The position numbers and the translations under genes are program-made. A DNA stretch of 64,000 nt from Vulcanimicrobiota bacterium (GTDB taxonomy: Bacteria; Vulcanimicrobiota; Vulcanimicrobiia; Vulcanimicrobiales; Vulcanimicrobiaceae): assembly GCA_027306785.1 (NCBI GenBank), contig DAHUZB010000009.1:62001-126000 (forward strand), read 5' to 3'. The notes under the pieces are model-generated. The model saw only the letters and a list, made by a program, of their open reading frames with translations. It did no database searches and was not told the DNA's origin. How positions within the stretch are numbered: the stretch's first letter is position 1; every line of letters starts with the position of its first letter. This document shows positions 8,826-16,889 of this stretch, one piece after another.

Positions 8826-9382
8826 ACGCGTCTACGCGCGATCGCAAACCAATGACGCGCGCCGCGCAACGGCGCGCGTTCGTGCGCCCAGGAGCCCGCG
8901 ATCTCGTCGACGGCGCGCTCCTCGAGGCTGAGAATCTCCCACGCGGACGCGAGCAGCGCGCGAAGGCCGGCTTCGTCGAAGAAGATATGCGCAACGCCCG
9001 CTTCGTCGCCGAACTCGGGCGCGTAGACGCCGGGTTCGACGGCGATGCCTTCGCCGTAGCGCGCGTCGTTGACCGATCCGAAGGTCGCGAAGAGCGGCGC
9101 ACCGGGTTCGATCGCGCGCGCGATCGCGCCGAGTAGCGCTTCGAGCTCGGCGCGGGTTCCGTGCAGCAAGGCGTGGCTCGAGAGCGCCGCCGCCGCGGGA
9201 CCGTCCGCCGCTGCGAGCGAGACGGGTTCGAATCCGGCCGCGCGCAGAGCACGCGTGTTGCGCCCGCTGCCCGCGCCCACCTCGAGCACGCGCGCGCCCG
9301 GACGGCGCGCGAGCGCGTCGATCGCGGCGAGCGCGAGCGGATGGGGCGGGCGCGACGCGGGGTTCGGCGAATCAGCTGTCAT
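8822..9382 (-). CDS. Class I SAM-dependent methyltransferase
   Basis: 186-residue methyltransferase with the SAM-binding motif VLEVGAGSGRNTRALRAAG near residue 33. The segment FDEAGLRALLASAWEILSLEE resembles small TehB/UbiE-like methyltransferases. The substrate is not evident. The ATG is only 2 bp from the ATG of the divergent channel gene, so each promoter would lie within the other gene. Confidence 0.75.
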   Translation of the reverse strand: MTADSPNPASRPPHPLALAAIDALARRPGARVLEVGAGSGRNTRALRAAGFEPVSLAAADGPAAAALSSHALLHGTRAELEALLGAIARAIEPGAPLFATFGSVNDARYGEGIAVEPGVYAPEFGDEAGVAHIFFDEAGLRALLASAWEILSLEERAVDEIAGSWAHERAPLRGARHWFAIARRRV

Positions 9383-9384
9383 CT

Positions 9385-11316
9385 ATGGCGACCGAGACGC
9401 TCATTATCGTCGTCGGCGGCGACTACCTGGCGTACGAAATCTGCCGCGAGATTTTGAAGACCGCGGGCCAGCGCGTCGCGCTCGTGTGGAAGCACGACGA
9501 CGAGCGAGCGGCGCGGTTGCTCGCGCAGACGGTCGCGCAGCTCTCGGCGCAGTATCCGCATACGTTTCGATTCCACAACGACGATCCGAGCGATGCGGCG
9601 AGCCTGCGCGCGGCGGGGCTGGAGCCGCCCGCCGCGACGAGCGCGCAGCCGAACTACTGCATCGTCGCCGTCTCGCAGGACGATCGTCTGAACCTGCGCG
9701 TCGCGCTGCTCGCGCGCGACATCAACGATCGCGTGCGCGTGACGATCCGTCAATTCAATCCGGTGCTCGGACACAAGATCCAAGAAGGATTGCGCTACAA
9801 TTGCACCGCGATCTCGCCCGCGGCGCACGCGGCGGCGACCTACGCGGCCTCCGCGGTCGATCCGTCGTGCTTCTACGCGCTCCCGTTTCCGACGCTCGAG
9901 ACGCTCGTCGCACGCGCCGCGCAACGGAACGGCCGCGCCGCCGACGAGCGCGACGTGCGCGAAGAGCCCGCCGGACTCTTCGGATTCTGCGAACGCGCGG
10001 CCGAAGATTTCGGCATCGTCGGGATGACCGTCGCGCAGGCGGAGGAGCGGCTTCGCGCGCGCGTGGTGGCGATCGACGGCCGCGCGCCGTATCTCTGCCA
10101 CGGCGACGAGGATCGTGCCGATCGGGCGCTGATCGAGGCGCCGTTGGACGCGGGCGCGCGCGTCGTGGTCTTCGGTCCGATCGCGGCGATCAAACGCAGC
10201 TGGCCGCGTACGGAACGGTCGTCACGAGCGCCCTTCGCACGGCGTGTGCGCGAGCGGCTGCGTGCCGCGCGGGTCGCCCTGCGCCGTACCGAGCCGATCT
10301 TGCGCGCGGTGGCCCTGGCGAGCATCGTGCTCTACGCGGTCTTCACCGTGTTCTTCACCTTCGCATTGCGCCTCAATCCCATCGAAGCGCTCTACTTCGT
10401 CATGACGACGATGACGACGGTCGGCTACGGTGATATCACGCCGTGTCGCAACTGCGTGGGGCAGCCGATGACACCGCACGAGGTCGGTACGCTGCTCGTC
10501 GGCATGGCGACGATGATCGCGGGCGTGAGCATCTTCGCGGTCTTCACCGCGACGATCACTGCGGCGCTGAACGCCGCGACGGTGCGCCGCTTGCGCGGCT
10601 TGCGTCGCATCGTGCGGCGCGATCACGTGATCGTCTGCGGCGCTGGCAACGTGGGCTCGCTCGTCGTCGACTACCTCCGCGAACTCGGCGAACACGTGGT
10701 CGTGGTCGAGCGAAATCCCGACGGGATTCTGATCGAGCTCGCGCGCGACCGGAAGGTCGATCTGCTCACCGGCGACGCGACCAATGACGAGACGATCGCG
10801 TACTGTTCGCCCGAGCACGCGAAGGCGCTGGTCGGCGTGACCAACAGCGACACGGCGAACTTGGAAGTCGCTCTCGGCGCGCGGACGCGCATGCGCGAGC
10901 GCGCGAACGCCGATCTCCACGTCGTGCTACGCATCGACGACCTCGCCTTCGGAGCCTCGATCAAGCGCCACTTCGGCGTCGCCTCGTTCTCCACGACCGA
11001 ACTGACCGCGCCGACGATCGCCGGGCTCGCACGCTTCGAGAGCACGCGCGGGCGCTTCGATATCTTCCGCGGGACGCCGCATCAGCGCACGTTCCAACTC
11101 GCCGAGCGCTTTCAGGGCGCCGAGAACGAGCCGCCCCCCGCGCCGCCGGAACGCCCGGGGTATCAGGTGCGCTTCATCCCGCTCTTCGTGTGGCGCGAGG
11201 ACGGTGGCAGAGGTGTTGCCGTGCGGGTACACAAGTTCCAGGACGACGTGCGGCCGGGTGACCGGCTGCTCTTCATGGTCCCTTTGGACCAATTCGATCG
11301 TCATGCAGGAGGATAG
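9385..11316 (+). CDS. RCK-pore-RCK ion channel / NAD-binding potassium channel
   Basis: 643-residue protein with three parts. Residues 1-270 form a Rossmann RCK-like domain opening TLIIVVGGDYLAYEI. Residues about 300-395 form a two-helix pore with selectivity filter TVGYGD at 345-350. From about residue 415 a second TrkA-N/RCK domain begins with DHVIVCGAGNVGSLVVDYL and ends in a TrkA-C-like tail. Such BK-like channels gate potassium by nucleotide or ion binding to the RCK ring. The order RCK-pore-RCK is unusual, since most bacterial channels carry RCK domains only after the pore. Between filter and second helix sits an extra CRNC-containing insert. The downstream peroxiredoxin starts 2 bp after the stop. 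Confidence 0.85.
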   Translation: MATETLIIVVGGDYLAYEICREILKTAGQRVALVWKHDDERAARLLAQTVAQLSAQYPHTFRFHNDDPSDAASLRAAGLEPPAATSAQPNYCIVAVSQDDRLNLRVALLARDINDRVRVTIRQFNPVLGHKIQEGLRYNCTAISPAAHAAATYAASAVDPSCFYALPFPTLETLVARAAQRNGRAADERDVREEPAGLFGFCERAAEDFGIVGMTVAQAEERLRARVVAIDGRAPYLCHGDEDRADRALIEAPLDAGARVVVFGPIAAIKRSWPRTERSSRAPFARRVRERLRAARVALRRTEPILRAVALASIVLYAVFTVFFTFALRLNPIEALYFVMTTMTTVGYGDITPCRNCVGQPMTPHEVGTLLVGMATMIAGVSIFAVFTATITAALNAATVRRLRGLRRIVRRDHVIVCGAGNVGSLVVDYLRELGEHVVVVERNPDGILIELARDRKVDLLTGDATNDETIAYCSPEHAKALVGVTNSDTANLEVALGARTRMRERANADLHVVLRIDDLAFGASIKRHFGVASFSTTELTAPTIAGLARFESTRGRFDIFRGTPHQRTFQLAERFQGAENEPPPAPPERPGYQVRFIPLFVWREDGGRGVAVRVHKFQDDVRPGDRLLFMVPLDQFDRHAGG

Positions 11317-11318
11317 TC

Positions 11319-11774
11319 GTGTTAGCTGAGGGAGACAAGCTTCCCAAGCTGACGCTACTCGACGATGCGGGGAACCGCGTCTCGACGCACGATCTGCTCG
11401 GCGGCCATCTCGTCTTCTGGTTCTATCCGAAAGACGACACGCCGGGTTGAACGAACGAGGGGACGCAGTTCCGCGATATGATCGCCGACTTCGAGAAGAA
11501 GAAGGCGACCGTCGTGGGCGTCAGTCGCGATTCGGTCGAATCGCACCGCAAATTCAAAGAGAAATACGGATTCCCGTTTATGCTGCTCGCGGACACGGAG
11601 TCGGAACTCTGTGACGCATTCGGCGTGATCGTCGAAAAGAACATGTACGGACGCATCACCAAGGGCGTCGCGCGCGCGACGTTCCTGATCGATCCGAAGG
11701 GCACGATCGTCAAGGTCTGGCCCAAGGTCAAAGTCGACGGCCATGCCGCGGAGGTACTCGCATCGCTACCGTAA
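11319..11774 (+). CDS. bcp: Peroxiredoxin (BCP/PrxQ type) with predicted selenocysteine at the catalytic site (TGA codon 44)
   Basis: 151-residue thiol-peroxidase homologue read from GTG 11319 (AGGAGG six bases upstream) through an in-frame TGA at 11448-11450 to TAA. The context is FWFYPKDDTPG-[TGA]-TNEGTQFRD. BCP/PrxQ proteins have FYPKxxTPGCTxEACxFRD here, so the TGA falls exactly on the peroxidatic Cys. Everything after it stays conserved: VVGVSRDSVESHRKFKEKYG, FPFMLLAD, ATFLIDPKG. The simplest reading is selenocysteine insertion. The usual resolving Cys five residues later is Thr, so the enzyme would be of 1-Cys (1-Sec) type. The start is 2 bp after the channel gene, and TAATG couples it to the next gene. 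A pseudogene or sequencing error is the alternative. Confidence 0.85.
11467..11490 (+). promoter_or_regulatory. Candidate bacterial SECIS hairpin
   Basis: Within the peroxiredoxin reading frame, GCGAT (11473-11477) pairs with ATCGC (11481-11485) around a 3-nt ATG loop. A lower stem AGTT/GACT (11467-11470 with 11487-11490, one G-U pair) is separated by a 2x1 internal loop. The apical loop begins 28 nt after the TGA, inside the spacing known for bacterial SECIS elements. The loop has G only at its third position, which is not ideal. Pairing was done by eye. Confidence 0.45.
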
Positions 11775-12550
11775 TGGCGGCGACGATGCGCGTGCGGGTC
11801 GTGGGATCGAGTCCATCGGTCCCACGGCCCGGGCGCGCGTGCAGTTGCCATCTGATCCGCACCCGCGAAGCGAACGTGCTGCTCGATTTCGGCACGGGCG
11901 CGTTCGCCAATCTGCGCGAGGTGATGGATTATCCGGACCTCGATGCGATCGTCATCAGCCACATGCACGCGGATCACTTTCTCGATCTGATCCCGCTGCG
12001 CTACGGGCTCAAATACGGTCCGCTGCTGCGCGAGGAACGGCTCCCGCTCTGGCTACCGCCGGGCGGCGAAGCGCAGCTGCGCGCGCTCGCGACCACCTTT
12101 GCCTCCGAGGGGCCGAACGATTTTCTCGACGAGGTCTTCGAGATCAGCGAGTACGACCCGCGCGGCGAGGTCTACGTCGGCAATCTCACGATCTCGTTTG
12201 CAAAAACCGTCCACTACATCGACGCCTACGCGATTCGGGTCGAACGCGACGGTGCGAGCGTATGCTATTCCAGCGATACCGCGCCGTGCGACGCCGTCGA
12301 AGAGTTGGCCCGCGGCTGCAGCCTCTTTCTCTGCGAGGCCGCGCTCGGGCTCGCGCAGGAAGATGGTCCCGTGCGGGGACATCTCTCCGCCGTCGAAGCC
12401 GGGCAGATGGCGCAGCGCGCGGGCGCGCGTCGACTGGTCCTCACGCACTACGGCACCGAGTTCGCCCCCGGTGAGCTCGAAGACGCCGCGCGCAGCACCT
12501 ATCGCGGGCCGTGCGCCGCAGCCGACGACGGCACGGAAGTCTCCGTCTAG
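11774..12550 (+). CDS. RNase Z-like metallo-beta-lactamase hydrolase
   Basis: 258-residue MBL-fold protein. The metal site is seen in VISHMHADHFLDLIPLRYG near residue 62, SSDTAPCDAVEELA near 170 and RLVLTHYGTE near 225; LLDFGTGAFANL precedes them. This pattern fits the RNase Z/ElaC-like or arylsulfatase-like branch. It lacks the extended arm of true tRNA 3'-processing RNase Z, so an unknown small-molecule or RNA substrate is possible. It shares the TAATG junction with the selenoprotein peroxiredoxin and is probably co-translated with it. Confidence 0.75.
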   Translation: MAATMRVRVVGSSPSVPRPGRACSCHLIRTREANVLLDFGTGAFANLREVMDYPDLDAIVISHMHADHFLDLIPLRYGLKYGPLLREERLPLWLPPGGEAQLRALATTFASEGPNDFLDEVFEISEYDPRGEVYVGNLTISFAKTVHYIDAYAIRVERDGASVCYSSDTAPCDAVEELARGCSLFLCEAALGLAQEDGPVRGHLSAVEAGQMAQRAGARRLVLTHYGTEFAPGELEDAARSTYRGPCAAADDGTEVSV

Positions 12551-12560
12551 AAACGCGCCG

Positions 12561-13115
12561 CTAGTTCTCCATCGGCGCGTCGCCGCGCGGGAGCGAGAAT
12601 TGGATCAGCGCGCGGACCGGGGCGAGGCCGCGGCTGACGATCGCGCACGGCGTGACGTGCAGACCGAGCTCCTCCAGGCGCGACTTGGCCGCGAGCAATT
12701 CGCGCCCGTTCGTCACCACGTCCTCGAGCAGCAGCACGTTTTGTCCCCGTTCGAACGGCCCCTCGACGAACTCGTTCGCGAACGCGCCGTAGCCTTTGGG
12801 ATTTTTGCGCACCGCGATCATCGGCAGCCCCGTCATCTGCGAGACGGCGGTCGCGATGATGACGCCGCCGAGTTCGGTGCCCGCGATGAGGGCGGGGTTG
12901 ATCTCGGTGATGAGCGGCACGAAGAGACGCGCGATGCGGCGGAGCACGACGGGATCGGAGAAGAGCGCGAATTTATCGATGTAGTAATCGCTGCGCGCGC
13001 CGCCCGAGAGCACGTAGTCACCGCGTGTGAGCGCGCGCTCCGCGATCGTCTTGCGCAGCCACGCGAGCTCCGCCGGCGGACCGACCGGGCGCCCCGGCTG
13101 ACCTAGATGCTCCAT
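12561..13115 (-). CDS. pyrE: Orotate phosphoribosyltransferase
   Basis: About 184 residues; transfers phosphoribose from PRPP to orotate in pyrimidine synthesis. The PRPP loop NVLLLEDVVTNGRELLAA is clear near residue 125. GARSDYYIDKFALFSDP near residue 40 matches the PyrE signature, and VRKNPKGYGAFANEFVEG fits the flexible loop. The ATG at 13115 is used here; in-frame GTG 13121 and TTG 13130 are also possible. Its start overlaps the end of the preceding binding-protein gene. Confidence 0.88.
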   Translation of the reverse strand: MEHLGQPGRPVGPPAELAWLRKTIAERALTRGDYVLSGGARSDYYIDKFALFSDPVVLRRIARLFVPLITEINPALIAGTELGGVIIATAVSQMTGLPMIAVRKNPKGYGAFANEFVEGPFERGQNVLLLEDVVTNGRELLAAKSRLEELGLHVTPCAIVSRGLAPVRALIQFSLPRGDAPMEN

Positions 13116-14737
13116 TGCCACGCGTTCCAATTCTCCACGACCGGGTTGGGGGTAAAGTTCTTGAAGTCCACGCTGACCGGCTGTTCCTGGCGCAGCCAGT
13201 TGATGTAGATCTGCGGCACGTCGCGTGCGAGCAGCGCCTGGATCTTCGCGTAGGCCTGCTTACGGGTCGCTTGATCGTAGTGCGTGAGCGCCATCGTCTG
13301 TGCCGCGTCCATCTCGGGCGAGCAGTAGCGTGAGTAGTTGTACCCGCCGGGCGGCACGTTCTTGCACATGAACTGCGAGCTGTCGTCGGGATCGATTCCG
13401 GCGAACCAGCCGTCGAGCGCGATGTCGAAGCGGCCGAGCTGCAGGATGCCGCCTTCACCCGCGGGCGCGTAGAGCTGCGCGCCGGGGAAGACCTTGATCT
13501 GTGCGTTGATGCCGACGCGATGGAGCTGCGCCTGCACCTGAACGGCGAGCTGGCGGTAGGTGATGTTCGAGTTGTCGGTCACGAGCAGCAGGGAGAGCGG
13601 CTGTCCGTTCTTTTGGAGCGTTCCGCCCGGCCCCGGCGTATAGCCCGCCTGCGCGAGCAGCGCCCTGGCCTTGGCCGGGTCGTACGGCAGCGAGCGGACG
13701 GCCGGATCGAAGGCCCACATCCAATTCGGAATATCCTCGCTCGCGAGCGTCTCCTGGCCGTACATCGTGGTCTTGACCAGGTTCGCTTTGTCGACCGCGT
13801 AGGCGATCGCGCGCCGGACCGCCACGTCGTTCAGCGGCGCGCGCGCCGTGTTCATCTGCATCGTGTAGTAGCCGTTGACGTTCATCCACACGATGCGCAC
13901 GCCGTCGCTGCCTTCGATCTCGGGATAGGTGCGGATGGAGGCTTGATAGACCCAGTCGATCGCATGCTCTTTGAGCAGGTTGATCGAGGTGTTCTCGTCG
14001 GGGACGATCTTCAGTTCGATGCGCTTGAGGCCCGGTTTGCCCATGAAGAAGTCGTCGTTCGCGACGAGCGTGATGTGATCGTTACGCACCCACTCGCCGA
14101 ACTTGAACGGGCCGTCGGTAACGTTCGGTTCGCTGTTGAACGGAATCTGATTGATGTTCGGATACTTCGCGAGCACGTGCTCGGGGGCGACCGGATACGG
14201 CTGATCGCTGTCGGTGAAGAAGGTGTTGACGAAGGGCGCGAATTTCTCTTTGAGGTGTACGACGACCGTGGAGGGGTTCGGGGTGTCGATCGATTTGATC
14301 TCGTCGTACCCGTGTCGCGACACGATGTTGTTGTCGGGATTCATGATCGCTTGCCACGACCACTTCACGTCCGTGCTCGTCACCGGCACGCCGTCGCTCC
14401 ACTTCGCGTCGGTGCGCAGATGATAGGTGATCGTCAGCCCGTCTTTGCTCACGCCGCCGTTCTCCATCGTCGGCACTTCGGTCGCGAGCATCGGCTGCTG
14501 CACGCCCTTCTCGTCGGGATTGATGAGCGGCACGAACATGAACCGATCGATGAAGACGTCGGTCGTGTTCGAGGAGAGCAGCGGATTGAGATTCTTGGGC
14601 TCGTTCTGCACGGCGATGCGCAGCACGCCGGGGCGGGTCCAGGAATGATCGCCGTTCGCCGACACGGTGCCGTTCGAGACTTTCGAACAACCGGTGACGA
14701 GCGCGGCGAGGGTCACGAGTGCGAGCAGACGATTCAC
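13103..14737 (-). CDS. Peptide ABC transporter substrate-binding lipoprotein (SBP family 5)
   Basis: About 544 residues from GTG 14737, giving the lipoprotein signal NRLLALVTLAALVTGCSK with lipobox LVTGC. The mature part has RPGVLRIAVQNEPKNLNPLL, then DGLTITYHLRTDAKWSDGVP and the C-terminal family 5 fold. It is expected to be membrane-anchored and to capture oligopeptides or similar ligands. A GGAGG lies 14 bp before this start, which is long; GTG 14758 would include that GGAGG inside the coding region. No permease or ATPase gene is adjacent. It resembles the two binding proteins at 54-57 kb in the same window. Confidence 0.9.
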   Translation of the reverse strand: MNRLLALVTLAALVTGCSKVSNGTVSANGDHSWTRPGVLRIAVQNEPKNLNPLLSSNTTDVFIDRFMFVPLINPDEKGVQQPMLATEVPTMENGGVSKDGLTITYHLRTDAKWSDGVPVTSTDVKWSWQAIMNPDNNIVSRHGYDEIKSIDTPNPSTVVVHLKEKFAPFVNTFFTDSDQPYPVAPEHVLAKYPNINQIPFNSEPNVTDGPFKFGEWVRNDHITLVANDDFFMGKPGLKRIELKIVPDENTSINLLKEHAIDWVYQASIRTYPEIEGSDGVRIVWMNVNGYYTMQMNTARAPLNDVAVRRAIAYAVDKANLVKTTMYGQETLASEDIPNWMWAFDPAVRSLPYDPAKARALLAQAGYTPGPGGTLQKNGQPLSLLLVTDNSNITYRQLAVQVQAQLHRVGINAQIKVFPGAQLYAPAGEGGILQLGRFDIALDGWFAGIDPDDSSQFMCKNVPPGGYNYSRYCSPEMDAAQTMALTHYDQATRKQAYAKIQALLARDVPQIYINWLRQEQPVSVDFKNFTPNPVVENWNAWQWSI

Positions 14738-14795
14738 GTGCGCGTTCAAGACCTCCACAGGAAAGAAGCGCAGCTAGAACCGCGCTTCCGTCACG

Positions 14796-16862
14796 TCATA
14801 CCGCTGCTTTCGGTCCTGCGACCCGATTGCCTGGTACGGGATCGTATCGCTCGTGGCGCGCGCGGAAGCGGCCGAGCCCTTGCGTTGCCGTGCGCAACTC
14901 GGTGATGTAACGCGCGAGTTCCGCTTGCGGCACGTCGGCTTCCACGACGTCGCAGCCGGGCGCGTCGGCCGGATTCATACCCAGGATCTGTCCGCGTTTG
15001 CCCGTGAGCTGCGAGATCACGGTCGAGGTATATGCGCTCGGCACGGTTACCGCGATGCGCGAGATCGGTTCGAGCACGGTCGGGCGGCATTGGGGCAGCG
15101 CGTCGCGCACGCCCATGCCGGCGGCGGTCTTGAACGATTGCTCGCTCGAATCGACGTCGTGGTACTGACCGTCGACGAGGGTGACGTGGAGATCGGTCAC
15201 GGGAAAGCCGTTCGGTCCGTGGGCGAGCGCTTCGCGCACGCCCTTTTCGACGGCGGGAATGAACTGCTTGGGCACCACCCCGCCCACGATCGTCTCGGAG
15301 AATTCGATGCCCGTGCCGCGCTCGCGCGGCTCGAAGCGCAGACGCACGTCGGCGAATTGGCCGTGCCCGCCGGTCTGATGCTTGTAGCGCGAATGTACCT
15401 CGGTGGGCGCGGTGATCGTCTCGAGGTACGGAATCTGCGGTGCGCCGGTCTCGACATCCACCTTGTACTTGCGCGAGAGCCGCTCGACCGCGATCGCGAC
15501 GTGCTGCTCGCCGCTGCCGAGCAGCACGAGCTCGTTCGTCACGTCGGCGCGCGCGAGCCGCAGCGCCGGATCCTCTTCGACGATACGCGCGAGCATCGCA
15601 AAGAGCTTGGCTTCGTCGATACGTTCGCGCGGCTTGATCGCGATCGCGAAACTCGGCTCGTCGAGCGCGACGCTCGGCAGCAGCACCTTGTGTCCGTTCC
15701 CGGTGAGCGTATCGCCGGTCTTCACCGAATCGAGGCGCGCGATGGCGACGATCGCGCCGGGTCCCGCCTCGGCGAGGGCCTCCTGTTTGCGGCCTTGCAG
15801 ACGAAAGAGTCCGCCCGAGCGCACCTTCTCGCCGTTGCGGCTGACGTTCGTGAGCGTCGCGTCGGCTTTGAGCGTGCCCGAGAGCACGCGCACGATCGAG
15901 AGCTTGCCGGATTGCGGATGGATCGTCGTCTTGATAACGTTCGCGACGAGCGGTCCGTCGGGATCGGGAGCGATGGGGCGCCCCTCCGCGTCGAGCAGCG
16001 GTGCATCGGCGGGAGATGGAAACCAGCGTTCGATCGCGCGCACGAGCGCGGCGACGCCGCTGCCGCTTGCGCCCGCGGCGACGAGCACGGGGAGGATCTG
16101 GTCGTGCGAGCACTCGCTGCAGAGATCGCGCTCGACCTCCTCGAGCGGTGGTTCGATTCCCTCGAGCAGCTCCTCCATCAGGTGGTCGTCGAAGTCGGCC
16201 ATCGCTTCGAGGAGGTCTGCGTGCGCGCGCTCGGCGCGCTCGCGCACGTCCGTCGGCATCGGCGTCTCGCGTTCGCCGGCGTCGTCATAGAGATGCGCGC
16301 TCATCTCGGCGAGATCGACGTAGCCGCGCAGTCCGCTGTGCTTGTCGTTCTGCGCCTCGCGCGCGACGATCGGCCATTGCTCGGCGACGACGTGGCGCCC
16401 GTAGAGCTGTTGCAGCGCCGCGAGCGTGCCTTCGTAATCGGCGCCGGGGCGGTCCATTTTGTTGACGACGAAACAGTGCGGCAGGCGGCGCGCTTCGATC
16501 GCGGCGATCAGGGCCTGCGTCAGCGGGACGCGCGAGGGGTCGGCCTCGACGACCACGACCGCGGCATCGACACCGGCAAGCGCGAGCTTCGTCTCCTCGA
16601 AGAAGTCGACGAAGCCCGGGGCATCGACGATAGTGACGTCGAGCGGGCCGCAGGAGCAGTGTGCGAAGCCGACGGTGGTCGACTGCGCGTGCGCGATGTC
16701 CTCGGGCTCGTGATCGGTGACGGTCGAGCCTTCGGTGACGCTCCCTCGCCGCGGAATCGCTCCGCACTGCGCGAGCAGCGCTTCGACGAGCGTCGTCTTG
16801 CCCGCGTGGTGCGGACCGACGAACGCGACGTTCCTCCGGCGATCGATCTCCGGCATGGGCAC
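14796..16862 (-). CDS. Elongation factor G-like GTPase
   Basis: 688-residue translational GTPase with all EF-G-like domains. G1 is VGPHHAGKTTLVEALL, G3 is VDAPGFVDFFEET and G4 is VVNKMDRPGADYEG. Domain IV carries HSRYKHQTGGHGQFADVRLR and the C-terminus EPISRIAVTVPSAY then GQILGMN. Two changes mark it as a paralogue rather than the housekeeping factor: G1 lacks the usual AHIDAGKT, and the catalytic His of DTPGHVDF is replaced by Phe. It corresponds to the EF-G-like (EF-G-2/FusA2) group, whose role is poorly defined. A canonical fusA should exist elsewhere. Confidence 0.88.
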   Translation of the reverse strand: MPMPEIDRRRNVAFVGPHHAGKTTLVEALLAQCGAIPRRGSVTEGSTVTDHEPEDIAHAQSTTVGFAHCSCGPLDVTIVDAPGFVDFFEETKLALAGVDAAVVVVEADPSRVPLTQALIAAIEARRLPHCFVVNKMDRPGADYEGTLAALQQLYGRHVVAEQWPIVAREAQNDKHSGLRGYVDLAEMSAHLYDDAGERETPMPTDVRERAERAHADLLEAMADFDDHLMEELLEGIEPPLEEVERDLCSECSHDQILPVLVAAGASGSGVAALVRAIERWFPSPADAPLLDAEGRPIAPDPDGPLVANVIKTTIHPQSGKLSIVRVLSGTLKADATLTNVSRNGEKVRSGGLFRLQGRKQEALAEAGPGAIVAIARLDSVKTGDTLTGNGHKVLLPSVALDEPSFAIAIKPRERIDEAKLFAMLARIVEEDPALRLARADVTNELVLLGSGEQHVAIAVERLSRKYKVDVETGAPQIPYLETITAPTEVHSRYKHQTGGHGQFADVRLRFEPRERGTGIEFSETIVGGVVPKQFIPAVEKGVREALAHGPNGFPVTDLHVTLVDGQYHDVDSSEQSFKTAAGMGVRDALPQCRPTVLEPISRIAVTVPSAYTSTVISQLTGKRGQILGMNPADAPGCDVVEADVPQAELARYITELRTATQGLGRFRARHERYDPVPGNRVAGPKAAV

Positions 16863-16889
16863 GCTCCCTTCACGGGGCGTTGCCGCCCC

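Noticed and set aside
11448-11450. Reading the TGA in the peroxiredoxin as a true stop (pseudogene)
   Set aside because: Frame, ribosome site, overlaps and downstream conservation are all intact and the stop falls exactly on the catalytic Cys; not excluded, but less likely than Sec.
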